A stretch of DNA of 64,000 bases from assembly GCF_003008555.2 (NCBI RefSeq), contig NZ_CP027665.1, positions 2,604,001 to 2,668,000 on the forward strand, given 5' to 3'. Below are positions 34,281 to 41,972 of this stretch, in pieces (position 1 is the first letter of the stretch; every line of letters starts with the position of its first letter). Below the pieces are notes generated by a model that searched no databases, was not told the origin of the DNA, and was given only the letters and a program-made list of their open reading frames with translations. This stretch comes from Pukyongiella litopenaei (GTDB lineage: Bacteria > Pseudomonadota > Alphaproteobacteria > Rhodobacterales > Rhodobacteraceae). A program made the translations under genes and the position numbers.

Positions 34281-36559
34281 GCGCGGTCCTCCAGAAAGGT
34301 GATCTCGACGGTCTCCGGCGCGGCGTCGTCTTCGGTCATCGAGGTTTCGATCGCATAGGTCAGGGCGACGCGGGCGTGGAACCGCGCGCCGAGCGCGTCG
34401 CCCGTCGCGGGCACGACCACCGGTTCGGGCAATGCGCCGCGCGCATAGACCGTGGCGTTGACCCCCATCGCCCGGTAATGGTCGAGCCCGGTGATCGGCG
34501 CGTTCGAGAACAGTTCGAGATTGTTGTGCGGCAGGCGATCCGCGCGGTGGATCACGGCGGTGCCCTTGGACTGGATGCCGATGCCCACGCCCGACCCCGA
34601 CAGCCGCGCGGCGCTGAGCCCGAGAAACGAGGTGTCGGCGGTATGAAGGAGCCGGACGATCCGCATCCGGCCGCCGCCCTGTTCGATGCCCGCACGCAGC
34701 GCGCGCAGCACGGCGCTGAGCGGGTGCCCGGCGAGGGTCCGGAAGATCCGGGTGCCGAAGGCGGGGCTGATGCCGACGACGATCTCTTGCGGGTCGGTGC
34801 CGGCCGTGGCGGGGCCCATGGTCCGATACCGGATCGCGCGCGCCTCGCGGATTTCGCTGGCCGCCTCGGCGCGCAGGACCTCGTCGCGGTCGAGCACGCC
34901 ACGGATTTGGGCCAGTTCCCGGCGCCGATGTTCGGTCAGCCGGTACCCGGACCCCGGACCGGTGTAATTGTTCGGATCGTTGACCGCGCTCAGCACGCGG
35001 CCGTCGCGGATGATGGCCGAGGTCTGCAGGTAGTCGCCGGAGACGCGCAGCTTGACCAGCGACAGCAGGTTTTCCGCCTCGGGCACGAACCCGCCTCGGT
35101 GCAGCGACCGGATCACATCCAGAACCGAAATGCCCGCCTCGCGGATCCGTGTGCTGATCACCGCCACGTCGCGCGGCGAAAAGCTGTCGGTTTCGTTCGA
35201 GCCGGAGGCGACCGCGACCGAGCGTTTCATCGCGTCGCTGGCCTGCGCGAGCCCGAGATCCCGCAGCACATGCGACAGGGCGTCGATGGCCCGCCGCCTG
35301 AGATCGAGCGCCGCGTCCCCGCCGATCGCGGTCAGGCCGCCATCGGCCTCGAAATCGCGCTGGAGAACGAGAAATTCCTCGAGCTCCTCGCCGTTGAAGG
35401 ACGAGGGGTTGAACGAATTGTCGTATTTCAGGATGCTGCCGAACCCCGAACAGATCAGGTCCGACCCGCCGATCAGGAAGGGCAGCACCTTGGCCGCGAC
35501 CCGCATCTCGGATTCCGAATGGCGCGCGTCGTTGCCCGAGGCGCATTCGAGATCCAGCCACACCGCCAGCAGGTTCTCGGCCAGGATTTCGCGCACGCCT
35601 CCGGGGATCGAGGCGGCGAGCGGGGCGCCGTCGATCCCGCCGTTCTGGGTGCCCTGGGCGCCCATGCCGCGTTGCAGGCACAGGCAGCGGGCTTCGAGGT
35701 AGAGCAGGGACTTGGCTTCGTGAAAGCCCATCAGCAACTCGGCCGCCGCGCCCGAGGTGCAGCGCATCTTGATACCGCGCGAGGCATAGGCGGCGGTGAG
35801 CCAGGCCTTGGACCACGGCGTGTCGTCACCATCGACGAACGCGCTCTCGGTGCCGTAGACCGAAACCGTTTCGGCATAGGAGGTGAAACCGCTCATGCCG
35901 ATCTCGAGCTCTTCGGCTTCCTCGCTGGAACATTGGAACAGCGTGTCCCCCCGGCCGACGGCGGCACCCACGCAGCAGGCCAGCGCGTTCGACCACGAAT
36001 TCTGCGCGACCCGCATGGTGGTTTCGATCTCGTCAAAGCCGAGTGCTACGGCGATGGCGGCGTCGGCGGCCAGTTGCAGCGGGTCGTCCTTGGCATTGGT
36101 CACATGGGCCTGGTTTCCCGGCGTGCGCCGGGCCCGCATCTTGGAATAGGCAAAGGCGATCTCCATGGCGTTGAGCTGTGCCACGGTCTCGGCCAGCCTG
36201 GCCGGCGTCAGACCGCGGGCGAGCCGGGTCAGATCGGTGCGCGGCACGTTCATGTCGACCAGCATGCGGGCCAGCTGCGATGACGGGATCGCCATCGCCT
36301 CTGCGGCGATGTCCGGGTCGATGTGATAGGTCGCGATGAAGGCGTCGATCAGGTCGAAATCTTCGGCGGCGACACCATCCATCGACGCCACCCGTCCGTC
36401 GGCAAAGGTCAGGCCCGGCCTGGGGTCGGCGGCACCGTCAAAGGCGGCAAAGCCGTTCTCCGGATCCTCGACGGCGAACTGGTCCCGCCGGAGCGGGCGG
36501 TCGTCCCAGTCGTCGAAACGTTTCCAGCGGTTGGACCCGTGGCCGGGGGTGTCAGTCAT
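34277..36559 (-). CDS. pduCD: B12-dependent diol dehydratase, fused large and medium subunits
   Basis: A 760-residue fusion of PduC-like (1-about 555) and PduD-like (about 585-760) subunits; together with PduE it should form the adenosylcobalamin enzyme converting a 1,2-diol to an aldehyde. Relative to PduC, a constant offset of +9 places all catalytic and cation-site residues: His152 (QAHVTN), Glu179, Glu214, Glu230, Gln305 (QNG), Asp344 (ASGND), Ser371 (ICSG). The pocket positions Ser301 and Gln336 of PduC are Asp310 and Ala345 here. PduD part has IGIQSKGTAVIH and SNAPITGLDHYRAMG. The N-terminal encapsulation helix of PduD is missing at the junction. No reactivase gene lies in the window. 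Confidence 0.93.
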   Translation of the reverse strand: MTDTPGHGSNRWKRFDDWDDRPLRRDQFAVEDPENGFAAFDGAADPRPGLTFADGRVASMDGVAAEDFDLIDAFIATYHIDPDIAAEAMAIPSSQLARMLVDMNVPRTDLTRLARGLTPARLAETVAQLNAMEIAFAYSKMRARRTPGNQAHVTNAKDDPLQLAADAAIAVALGFDEIETTMRVAQNSWSNALACCVGAAVGRGDTLFQCSSEEAEELEIGMSGFTSYAETVSVYGTESAFVDGDDTPWSKAWLTAAYASRGIKMRCTSGAAAELLMGFHEAKSLLYLEARCLCLQRGMGAQGTQNGGIDGAPLAASIPGGVREILAENLLAVWLDLECASGNDARHSESEMRVAAKVLPFLIGGSDLICSGFGSILKYDNSFNPSSFNGEELEEFLVLQRDFEADGGLTAIGGDAALDLRRRAIDALSHVLRDLGLAQASDAMKRSVAVASGSNETDSFSPRDVAVISTRIREAGISVLDVIRSLHRGGFVPEAENLLSLVKLRVSGDYLQTSAIIRDGRVLSAVNDPNNYTGPGSGYRLTEHRRRELAQIRGVLDRDEVLRAEAASEIREARAIRYRTMGPATAGTDPQEIVVGISPAFGTRIFRTLAGHPLSAVLRALRAGIEQGGGRMRIVRLLHTADTSFLGLSAARLSGSGVGIGIQSKGTAVIHRADRLPHNNLELFSNAPITGLDHYRAMGVNATVYARGALPEPVVVPATGDALGARFHARVALTYAIETSMTEDDAAPETVEITFLEDRA

Positions 36560-36600
36560 CAGTCTGGGCGCCTCCCTCGCGCCGGTCGCGATGCGGCTGT

Positions 36601-36617
36601 GCCGGGGCAGCCCCGGC
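36601..36617 (-). other. Tight hairpin between deoR and pduCD
   Basis: Perfect 7-bp GC stem with a 3-nt loop in the 63-bp gap between the regulator gene and pduCD, transcribed in the same direction. It has no T-tract. It may lower read-through or stabilise the pduCD message. There is no room for a cobalamin riboswitch here. Confidence 0.4.
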
Positions 36618-36622
36618 CGGTG

Positions 36623-37384
36623 TCAGGATCCGGTGATCATCTCAGCGCCGCTTTTCCGGATCGCGTCGCGCAGCGCCGGCGGTGGTTCCCGTTCGGCGAT
36701 CAGGCTGACATCGTCGTTCCAGCCGATGATCTGCTGCAGCGACCTGGAGTTGAATTTCGAGGCATCGGCCAGGATCATGGTGCGGTCCGCGGCCTCGATC
36801 ATGGCCGAATAGACCTGCGCCGAGTTCAGCAGCGCCTCGCTAACCCCGTCTTCGTCGACGCCCGAGGCGCCCATCACCGCGACCTGGGTGCGGAACTGTT
36901 TTATGCACTTGATGGTTTCCGCGCCATAGACCAGCCCTTCGTTGGGTTCGACGATGCCGGGCAGGGACATGACCTGGATCAGCGGGTTCTGCGCCAATTC
37001 GGTCACCAGATTGACCGCCGGGGTCAGGACGGTGAGCGGCCTGTCGATGCCGCGGAGCGCGCGGGCGAACAGCCGCGTCGTCGCCCCGCCGCCGATGAAC
37101 AGGCTGTCGGCATCGCCGAGACGCGCGACCGCGATGCGGGCGATTGTCTCCCGCGCCTCGATATGAAGCTTCAGCCGTTCCGCCAGCGCGGGCTCGAACG
37201 AGGTCGTGCGCACAGCGCCGCCATAGGTGCGTTTGATCCGCCCGGTTTCGTCCAGTTCGGTCAGGTCGCGGCGGACGGTTTCGCTGGAGACCCCCAGATC
37301 GGCCGCCAGTTCGGTCACGCGAATGGACGGGTTCGCCTCGACGAGCCTGAGGATCTGGTCATGGCGTCTGGATTTCTTGGACAT
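36623..37384 (-). CDS. DeoR-family transcriptional regulator
   Basis: A 253-residue repressor-type regulator. Residues about 5-60 are the DeoR helix-turn-helix (RHDQILRLVEANPSIRVTELAADLGVSSETVRRDLTELDETGRIKRTYGGAV spans 7-59), followed by an isomerase-like sugar-phosphate-binding domain with IGGGATT and MGASGVDEDGVSE. DeoR proteins usually sense phosphorylated metabolites, which fits a pathway with a kinase. Earlier in-frame Met codons exist, but MSKKSRRHDQ is the family-like start. The gene sits between the two arms of the BMC locus, so it should control both. Confidence 0.9.
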   Translation of the reverse strand: MSKKSRRHDQILRLVEANPSIRVTELAADLGVSSETVRRDLTELDETGRIKRTYGGAVRTTSFEPALAERLKLHIEARETIARIAVARLGDADSLFIGGGATTRLFARALRGIDRPLTVLTPAVNLVTELAQNPLIQVMSLPGIVEPNEGLVYGAETIKCIKQFRTQVAVMGASGVDEDGVSEALLNSAQVYSAMIEAADRTMILADASKFNSRSLQQIIGWNDDVSLIAEREPPPALRDAIRKSGAEMITGS

Positions 37385-37432
37385 CGTGATTTTCTGCCGT
37401 GCCGTCTTTTTGATCCCTATCGTGGGTGGTCG

Positions 37433-37489
37433 CAAAAAACTAGGCAAAAAATGACCGAAAGCAGTCAAAAAATGTTGTAAGACAAAAAT
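37433..37489. promoter_or_regulatory. Array of four A-tract repeats: candidate DeoR operator/promoter region
   Basis: The heptamer CAAAAAA occurs at 37433, 37445 and 37466, and CAAAAAT at 37483, with spacings of 12, 21 and 17 bp. A reverse-strand counterpart (GTCTTTTT, about 37414) lies nearby. This AT-rich patch is exceptional in the GC-rich window and lies between the divergent deoR and aminotransferase genes. Such phased A-tract repeats are typical operator content for DeoR-family proteins. Core promoter hexamers are not clear. Confidence 0.6.
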
Positions 37490-37527
37490 TGCATGCTAGC
37501 TTCCTCCCGACTGCAAAGGGGAATCAC

Positions 37528-38808
37528 GTGTTCAACTACGGCTATTTCGCTTTTGACTCGAAGGAGGATCTCCTTCGCAAAGCTGCCGAGTACTGGAATC
37601 CGGGAAAGGTCAGTTTCTGGACCGAGGCGGGCACGCCGATGGTGATCGACCGGCGCGAGGGTTATTGCCTCTACGACATGTCGGGCAAACGCCTGATCGA
37701 CCTTCATCTCAACGGCGGCACCTACAATTTCGGGCACCGCCACCCCGAACTGGTCTCGGTTCTCAAATCCGGGCTGGATTACTTCGACATGGGCAACCAC
37801 TGGTTCCCGTCGGTCGCGCGCGCGGCCTTTGCCGAGAAACTGGTCAAGACCGCGCCGCACATGAAATACGCGATCTTCGGGGCCGGGGGCGCCGAGGCGG
37901 TCGAGATCGCGCTCAAGACCGCCCGCTACGCGACCCAGCGCAAGAAGATCGTGTCGATCATCAAGGGCTATCACGGCCATTCAGGCCTGTCGGTCGCGAC
38001 CGGCGACGAACGGTTTTCCAAGATCTTCCTGGCCGACCGGCCCGACGAGTTCATCCAGGTGCCGTTCAACGACGCCGATGCGCTGGAGGATGTGCTGAAG
38101 GCGGGGGATGTGGCCGCGTTCATCGTCGAGACCATTCCCGCCACCTACGGGTTCCCGATGCCCCATGACGGGTATCTGAAGACCTGCCAGGATCTCTGCC
38201 GCAAATACGGCACCAAATTCATCGCCGACGAAGTGCAGACCGGCCTGATGCGCACCGGCGTCATGTGGGGCTGGCAGGGCTATGGCCTGACGCCGGACAT
38301 GTTCGTCTGCGGCAAGGGGCTCGGCGGCGGCATCTACCCGATCAGCGCCTGCCTCGTGACCGAGGAGTGCGGGCGCTGGCTGGTCGAGGACGGCGCGGCG
38401 CATATCAGCACCTCGGGCGGCGCCGAGCTGGGCTGCCTGGTCGGGCATCACGTCCTGGAGATGCTGCAACGGCCCGAAGTGATCTCGAACGTGCATTTCG
38501 TGGCCGAGTTCTTTGCCCGGGGCATGGCCGAGATGATGAAACGGCACAGCGACATCTTTGTCGGCGTGCGCCAGCGCGGCGTGGTTCTGGGGCTGGAATT
38601 CGATCACCCCGAAGGCGCCGTGGCGGTGTCGCGCGCGCTCTATGAAAACGGGGTCTGGGCGATCTTCTCGTCGCTCGACAAGCGCGTCCTCCAGTTCAAG
38701 CCGGGGGTCGTGCTCGATGTCGGTCTCTGCGAGGAAATCCTCGACCGGTTCGACGCGTCCATGCCCCGGGCACGGCAACTCCTGAAACCTGGCAGGCGGG
38801 TGGCATGA
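37528..38808 (+). CDS. Class III PLP enzyme (aminotransferase or amino-alcohol-phosphate lyase)
   Basis: A 426-residue fold-type I PLP enzyme. It has FGAGGAEAVEIALKTAR (phosphate cup), GYHGHSG, the cofactor Asp234 in FIADEVQTG and the Schiff-base Lys263 in VCGKGLGGG. Class III proteins include true transaminases and phospho-lyases such as ethanolamine-phosphate phospho-lyase. The kinase encoded in the same operon favours a lyase that turns an amino-alcohol phosphate into an aldehyde, ammonia and phosphate, as proposed for the mycobacterial RMM locus. Start: GTG 37528 with AAAGGGGA spaced 5-6 nt before it; a TTG at 37489 is also open but lacks one. Confidence 0.86.
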   Translation: MFNYGYFAFDSKEDLLRKAAEYWNPGKVSFWTEAGTPMVIDRREGYCLYDMSGKRLIDLHLNGGTYNFGHRHPELVSVLKSGLDYFDMGNHWFPSVARAAFAEKLVKTAPHMKYAIFGAGGAEAVEIALKTARYATQRKKIVSIIKGYHGHSGLSVATGDERFSKIFLADRPDEFIQVPFNDADALEDVLKAGDVAAFIVETIPATYGFPMPHDGYLKTCQDLCRKYGTKFIADEVQTGLMRTGVMWGWQGYGLTPDMFVCGKGLGGGIYPISACLVTEECGRWLVEDGAAHISTSGGAELGCLVGHHVLEMLQRPEVISNVHFVAEFFARGMAEMMKRHSDIFVGVRQRGVVLGLEFDHPEGAVAVSRALYENGVWAIFSSLDKRVLQFKPGVVLDVGLCEEILDRFDASMPRARQLLKPGRRVA

Positions 38809-40349
38809 ACGAACAGGTGACGATCGAAGCCCCGAGGCTGGACATGCCCGATCGTGCGCTTTCGAGCGCGCGGATGAAGGTGGGCCGCGCCGCCTGGGCC
38901 GCGCGCTACTACAGGAGTTTCAGCCGCGAGGCGGTGCTGAAGATTGCAGAGGCGGTGGCGCGTGCGGGCCATGCCAAGGCCGACGAGTTCGCCGATCAGG
39001 CGGTCGCCGAAACCGGCTTTGGCGTGGTCGAGCACAAGGCGATCAAGAACCGGCTCTGCACCCACGATCTGCTGGATTATTACCGAGACATGGATCTGGT
39101 GACGCCGCGGATCGACGCGGCGCGCAAGATCGTCGAATTGCCGAAGCCGGCGGGCGTGGTCTTTGCCCTCGCGCCGGCGACGAACCCGGTCGCGACCGTC
39201 TATTACAAGGCGATGCTGGCGATCCTGAGCCGCAACGCCATCGTTCTCAGCCCGCACCCGGTGGCCAAGGCGGTATCCGCCGCGGCGGCGCGGCACCTGG
39301 CCGAGGCGGCCGAAGCGGCCGGGGCGCCTTCGGGGCTGATACAATGCGTCGAAGAGCCGTCGGTTCCGCTGGTGCAGGACATCATGTCGTCGGACCGGAT
39401 CAACGTGATCGTCGCCACCGGCGGCACCGCGATGGTGCGCGCGGCCTATTCCTCGGGCAACCCGGCGCTGGGCGTCGGGCCGGGCAATGCGGTCGCCTAT
39501 GTGGACCCGACCGCCGGGGTCGATGCCGCCGCCCGCTGCCTGGTCGAAAGCAAGAGTTTCGACAACTCGATCCTGTGCACCAATGAAAGCGTGGTGCTGA
39601 CGCTCGACAGCAACCGCGGCAACATGGAACGCGCGCTGCGTTCGGCCGGCGCCCATGTCTGCAACGAGGCCGATACCGCGCGGCTGCGCGAATACCTGTT
39701 CGGCGGCGAGGGTTTCACCCTCGAGGCCATCGGCAAGAGCGCGGCATGGATCGCCGAGCGGGCGGGCATCCGCGTCGCGCCGTCGGCCCGCGTGCTGGTG
39801 CCGGTCGTGGCCGCGCCGGGCCAGGACGATCTGCTGTTCAGGGAAAAGCTCTGCCCGGTGCTGACACTGACATCGGCGGTCGATTTCCAGCAGGCGCTGA
39901 CCTTTGCCCGCCACACCGCGAGACGCGGTGCCGGTCATTCCGCCGCCTTCCACGGCGAGGACGGGGCCCGGCTGGCGGCCTTTGCGCAGGAGGTGCCGGT
40001 CTATCGCGTCGTGGTGAACGCGCCCTGTTCACAGGGTGCCGCGGGGTTTGCCACCCATCTGCCGCCCTCGTTCACCATCGGCACCGGTTTTGCCGGCCGG
40101 TCCTCGATCGGCGAAAACCTGGGCCCGCAGCACCTGGTTCAATGGACACAGGTCGCCTATGGCAAGGACGTGCCCGCCGATCTCGACGGGATCGATCTCG
40201 ATGCGCTGACGACGGGATCCGCACCGGCGCCGGTGCCGGGCCACGAGGTGGCGCCCGACCGCTCTGCCACGCCGGGCGGCTTTGGCCGCGACGATCTTCG
40301 CCAGCTGATCCTGGAAGAACTGCGCAGCCTGCGGGGAGAGCTGAAATGA
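38805..40349 (+). CDS. CoA-acylating aldehyde dehydrogenase with encapsulation peptide
   Basis: A 514-residue PduP/AdhE-type aldehyde dehydrogenase that should oxidise an aldehyde to acyl-CoA with NAD. The catalytic Cys258 sits in SFDNSILCTNES, a stretch typical of the CoA-acylating group; NAD-binding features include ALAPATNPVAT and ATGG. After a Pro/Ala-rich linker the last 22 residues (493-514, DDLRQLILEELRSLRGE) form an amphipathic helix with the I/L-xx-I/L-xx-E-E-L-xx-L pattern of BMC encapsulation peptides. Translation is coupled to the PLP enzyme (ATGA). It is the signature enzyme defining this as a metabolosome. Confidence 0.93.
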   Translation: MNEQVTIEAPRLDMPDRALSSARMKVGRAAWAARYYRSFSREAVLKIAEAVARAGHAKADEFADQAVAETGFGVVEHKAIKNRLCTHDLLDYYRDMDLVTPRIDAARKIVELPKPAGVVFALAPATNPVATVYYKAMLAILSRNAIVLSPHPVAKAVSAAAARHLAEAAEAAGAPSGLIQCVEEPSVPLVQDIMSSDRINVIVATGGTAMVRAAYSSGNPALGVGPGNAVAYVDPTAGVDAAARCLVESKSFDNSILCTNESVVLTLDSNRGNMERALRSAGAHVCNEADTARLREYLFGGEGFTLEAIGKSAAWIAERAGIRVAPSARVLVPVVAAPGQDDLLFREKLCPVLTLTSAVDFQQALTFARHTARRGAGHSAAFHGEDGARLAAFAQEVPVYRVVVNAPCSQGAAGFATHLPPSFTIGTGFAGRSSIGENLGPQHLVQWTQVAYGKDVPADLDGIDLDALTTGSAPAPVPGHEVAPDRSATPGGFGRDDLRQLILEELRSLRGELK

Positions 40350-40957
40350 CCGACCTGCGGGCGTCCATCTTCATCGACCAGCTTCAGCCGCAGACCCTGG
40401 CCTATATCTCGACCTGGATGCGCGGGACGCTGCCGCGGCTGCGCATGGCGGCGCAGATCGTCGAGATTGCGCCGGGCCTCGATGTCGAGGCGCTGACCGA
40501 CACCGTGCTGAAGAGCGCGGATGTGCGCGCGGGGCTTCTGGTGGTCGAGCGCCAGTTCGGCACGCTTCAGTTCCATTCGCATTCGACCGCCGAGGTGCAG
40601 TCCGGCGCGGCGGCCATCCTGGAAACGCTCGGCAAGACCGCCAGCGATGTCGCGCCGCCCAGAATCCTCGCGTCGAAACTGGTGACCAATATCGGCGACC
40701 AGCACGCGTTCCTGATGAACCGGAACAAGCTGGGGTCCATGGTGATCGGCGGGGACAGCATCTACTTGTTGGAATGCCAGTCCGCGGCCTATGCCATTCT
40801 CGCCTGCAACGAGGCCGAGAAGGAAGCGGATGTGAAGCTCATCGACATGCGGATGATCGGGGCCAACGGGCGGCTCTACCTCGCGGGAACCGAGGCCGAT
40901 GTCCGCAATGCCCGGACTGCGGCGGAAAGCGCCTTGCGTGATGCGGGAGCAGCATGA
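40346..40957 (+). CDS. BMC-T tandem-domain shell protein (first copy)
   Basis: A 203-residue protein with two BMC domains in tandem, so trimers mimic a hexamer tile of the shell. The first domain contains AAQIVEIAPGLDVEALTDTVLKSADVRAGLLVVERQFGTLQFHSHS (residues about 35-80). The second contains LGSMVIGGDSIYLLECQSAAYAILACNEAEKEADVKLIDMRMIGANGRLYLAG. It resembles the BMC-T of RMM-type loci and more distantly EutL. The ATG overlaps the dehydrogenase stop. A paralogue lies 1 kb downstream. Confidence 0.92.
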   Translation: MTDLRASIFIDQLQPQTLAYISTWMRGTLPRLRMAAQIVEIAPGLDVEALTDTVLKSADVRAGLLVVERQFGTLQFHSHSTAEVQSGAAAILETLGKTASDVAPPRILASKLVTNIGDQHAFLMNRNKLGSMVIGGDSIYLLECQSAAYAILACNEAEKEADVKLIDMRMIGANGRLYLAGTEADVRNARTAAESALRDAGAA

Positions 40958-41391
40958 TGTCCAGCCTTCGGGACGAGATTCGCGCGATCCTGCGCGAGGA
41001 AATCTCTGCGCTCATGGCCGAGCCGCGCCCGGCCGGGCCCGAGACCGAACAGGTGCGCATCGCGTCCAGCGCCGATCTGACCGGTTTCGCGCAGGACCTG
41101 GTGCGCCGCGCCTCCGACCCGGATTTCGCGGCGCGGGTGTCGCGTGGCGAGATCGTCTTCCGGCTGGCGGGGGCAGTGCCCGTGCCGGTGTCTATGCCGG
41201 TGCCGGTGGTCACGGGGCCGCCCCGGGCCGCACCCGAGACGGTCGACAAAGCGCTGATCACCGAACGCGACATTGCCGGTCTCGGCAATGCCGCGCGCAG
41301 CCTTCGGATCTCGGCCCGCAGCCGGCTGACGCCGCTTGCGCGCGACGAGGCGCGGCGGCGGGGCATCAGGATCGAAAGGACTGAGAGATGA
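40954..41391 (+). CDS. Small EutQ/EutT-motif protein with N-terminal targeting-like helix
   Basis: A 145-residue protein without a recognised enzyme domain. Residues 2-22 (SSLRDEIRAILREEISALMAE) form an amphipathic helix with the same pattern as the aldehyde dehydrogenase C-terminal peptide. Residues 36-72 are a short mixed domain; 73-97 are a Pro/Val-rich linker. Residues 100-143 (ALITERDIAGL through TPLARDEARRRGIRIE) match the small motif at the N-terminus of EutQ and EutT. It overlaps both shell genes by 4 bp. It may be a cargo adaptor or assembly factor; function not known. Confidence 0.72.
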   Translation: MMSSLRDEIRAILREEISALMAEPRPAGPETEQVRIASSADLTGFAQDLVRRASDPDFAARVSRGEIVFRLAGAVPVPVSMPVPVVTGPPRAAPETVDKALITERDIAGLGNAARSLRISARSRLTPLARDEARRRGIRIERTER

Positions 41392-41642
41392 TTCAGGGTC
41401 GCGTCATAGGCAAGATCTGGTCGTCGCGCCGCGTCGCGTCGCTGCCGCCGGGTGCCTTGCTCGAGGTTGAAACCGACGGTGGCGGCAGGCTGATCGCGTT
41501 CGATCCGCTGGGCTGCAACACCGGCGAGGCGGTGCTGATCACCCAGGGGTCGGTGGCGGCAGGCTATTTCACCGGCAGGACCGCCCCGGTCGATGCCCTG
41601 ATCATCGGCTCAATCGACGAAACGAACGAAGTCAACTCATGA
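41388..41642 (+). CDS. BMC-P vertex shell protein (EutN/CcmL family)
   Basis: An 84-residue pentameric vertex protein: [44 protein letters not shown] and the C-terminal [11 protein letters not shown] all fit the EutN/CcmL fold. Pentamers cap the twelve corners of the shell. It is the only BMC-P gene seen. Overlaps on both sides are 4 bp. Confidence 0.95.
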   Translation: MIQGRVIGKIWSSRRVASLPPGALLEVETDGGGRLIAFDPLGCNTGEAVLITQGSVAAGYFTGRTAPVDALIIGSIDETNEVNS

Positions 41643-41653
41643 GGAAACCAACC

Positions 41654-41938
41654 ATGGCAAATCTGGCAATCGGTATGATCGAAACCAAGGGATATGTGCC
41701 CGCGCTGTCGGCCGCGGACGCGATGGTCAAGGCCGCCAATGTCGAAATCGTCGCCCGCAACGAGGTCGGCGGCGGGCTGGTCTCGGTCGTGGTCCGCGGC
41801 GACGTGGGCGCGGTCAAGGCCGCGACCGAGGCCGGCGCGGAGGCCGCCAGCCAGGTCGGCGAAGTGACCGCCGTGCATGTCATTCCGCGCCCGCATGCGG
41901 ACCTGGGCAAGCATTTCTCCGCCGCGACGGCGAAGTAA
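41654..41938 (+). CDS. BMC-H hexameric shell protein (PduA-like)
   Basis: A 94-residue canonical BMC-domain protein: [30 protein letters not shown], the pore-lining loop [25 protein letters not shown], and a C-terminal [13 protein letters not shown]. Hexamers make most of the shell facets. ATG 41639 is also in frame, but GAGGAA at 41641 is correctly placed for 41654, which also gives the family start [13 protein letters not shown]. It is the only BMC-H in the window. Confidence 0.95.
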   Translation: MANLAIGMIETKGYVPALSAADAMVKAANVEIVARNEVGGGLVSVVVRGDVGAVKAATEAGAEAASQVGEVTAVHVIPRPHADLGKHFSAATAK

Positions 41939-41972
41939 CCGGCGAAACCGCAGGGGAAGAAGGTAACCGCAG

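Noticed and set aside
34277-36559. Ethanolamine ammonia-lyase as identity of the B12 enzyme
   Set aside because: The sequence aligns with PduC then PduD at a constant offset including His143, Glu170 and Asp335 equivalents; EutBC motifs are absent.
36560-36622. Cobalamin riboswitch upstream of the B12-dependent dehydratase
   Set aside because: The gap is only 63 bp and contains a single small hairpin; neither the length nor the conserved core of a cobalamin riboswitch is present.
37489-37527. TTG start for the class III PLP enzyme at 37489
   Set aside because: No ribosome site precedes it and it falls within the operator repeats; GTG 37528 has AAAGGGGA at good spacing.
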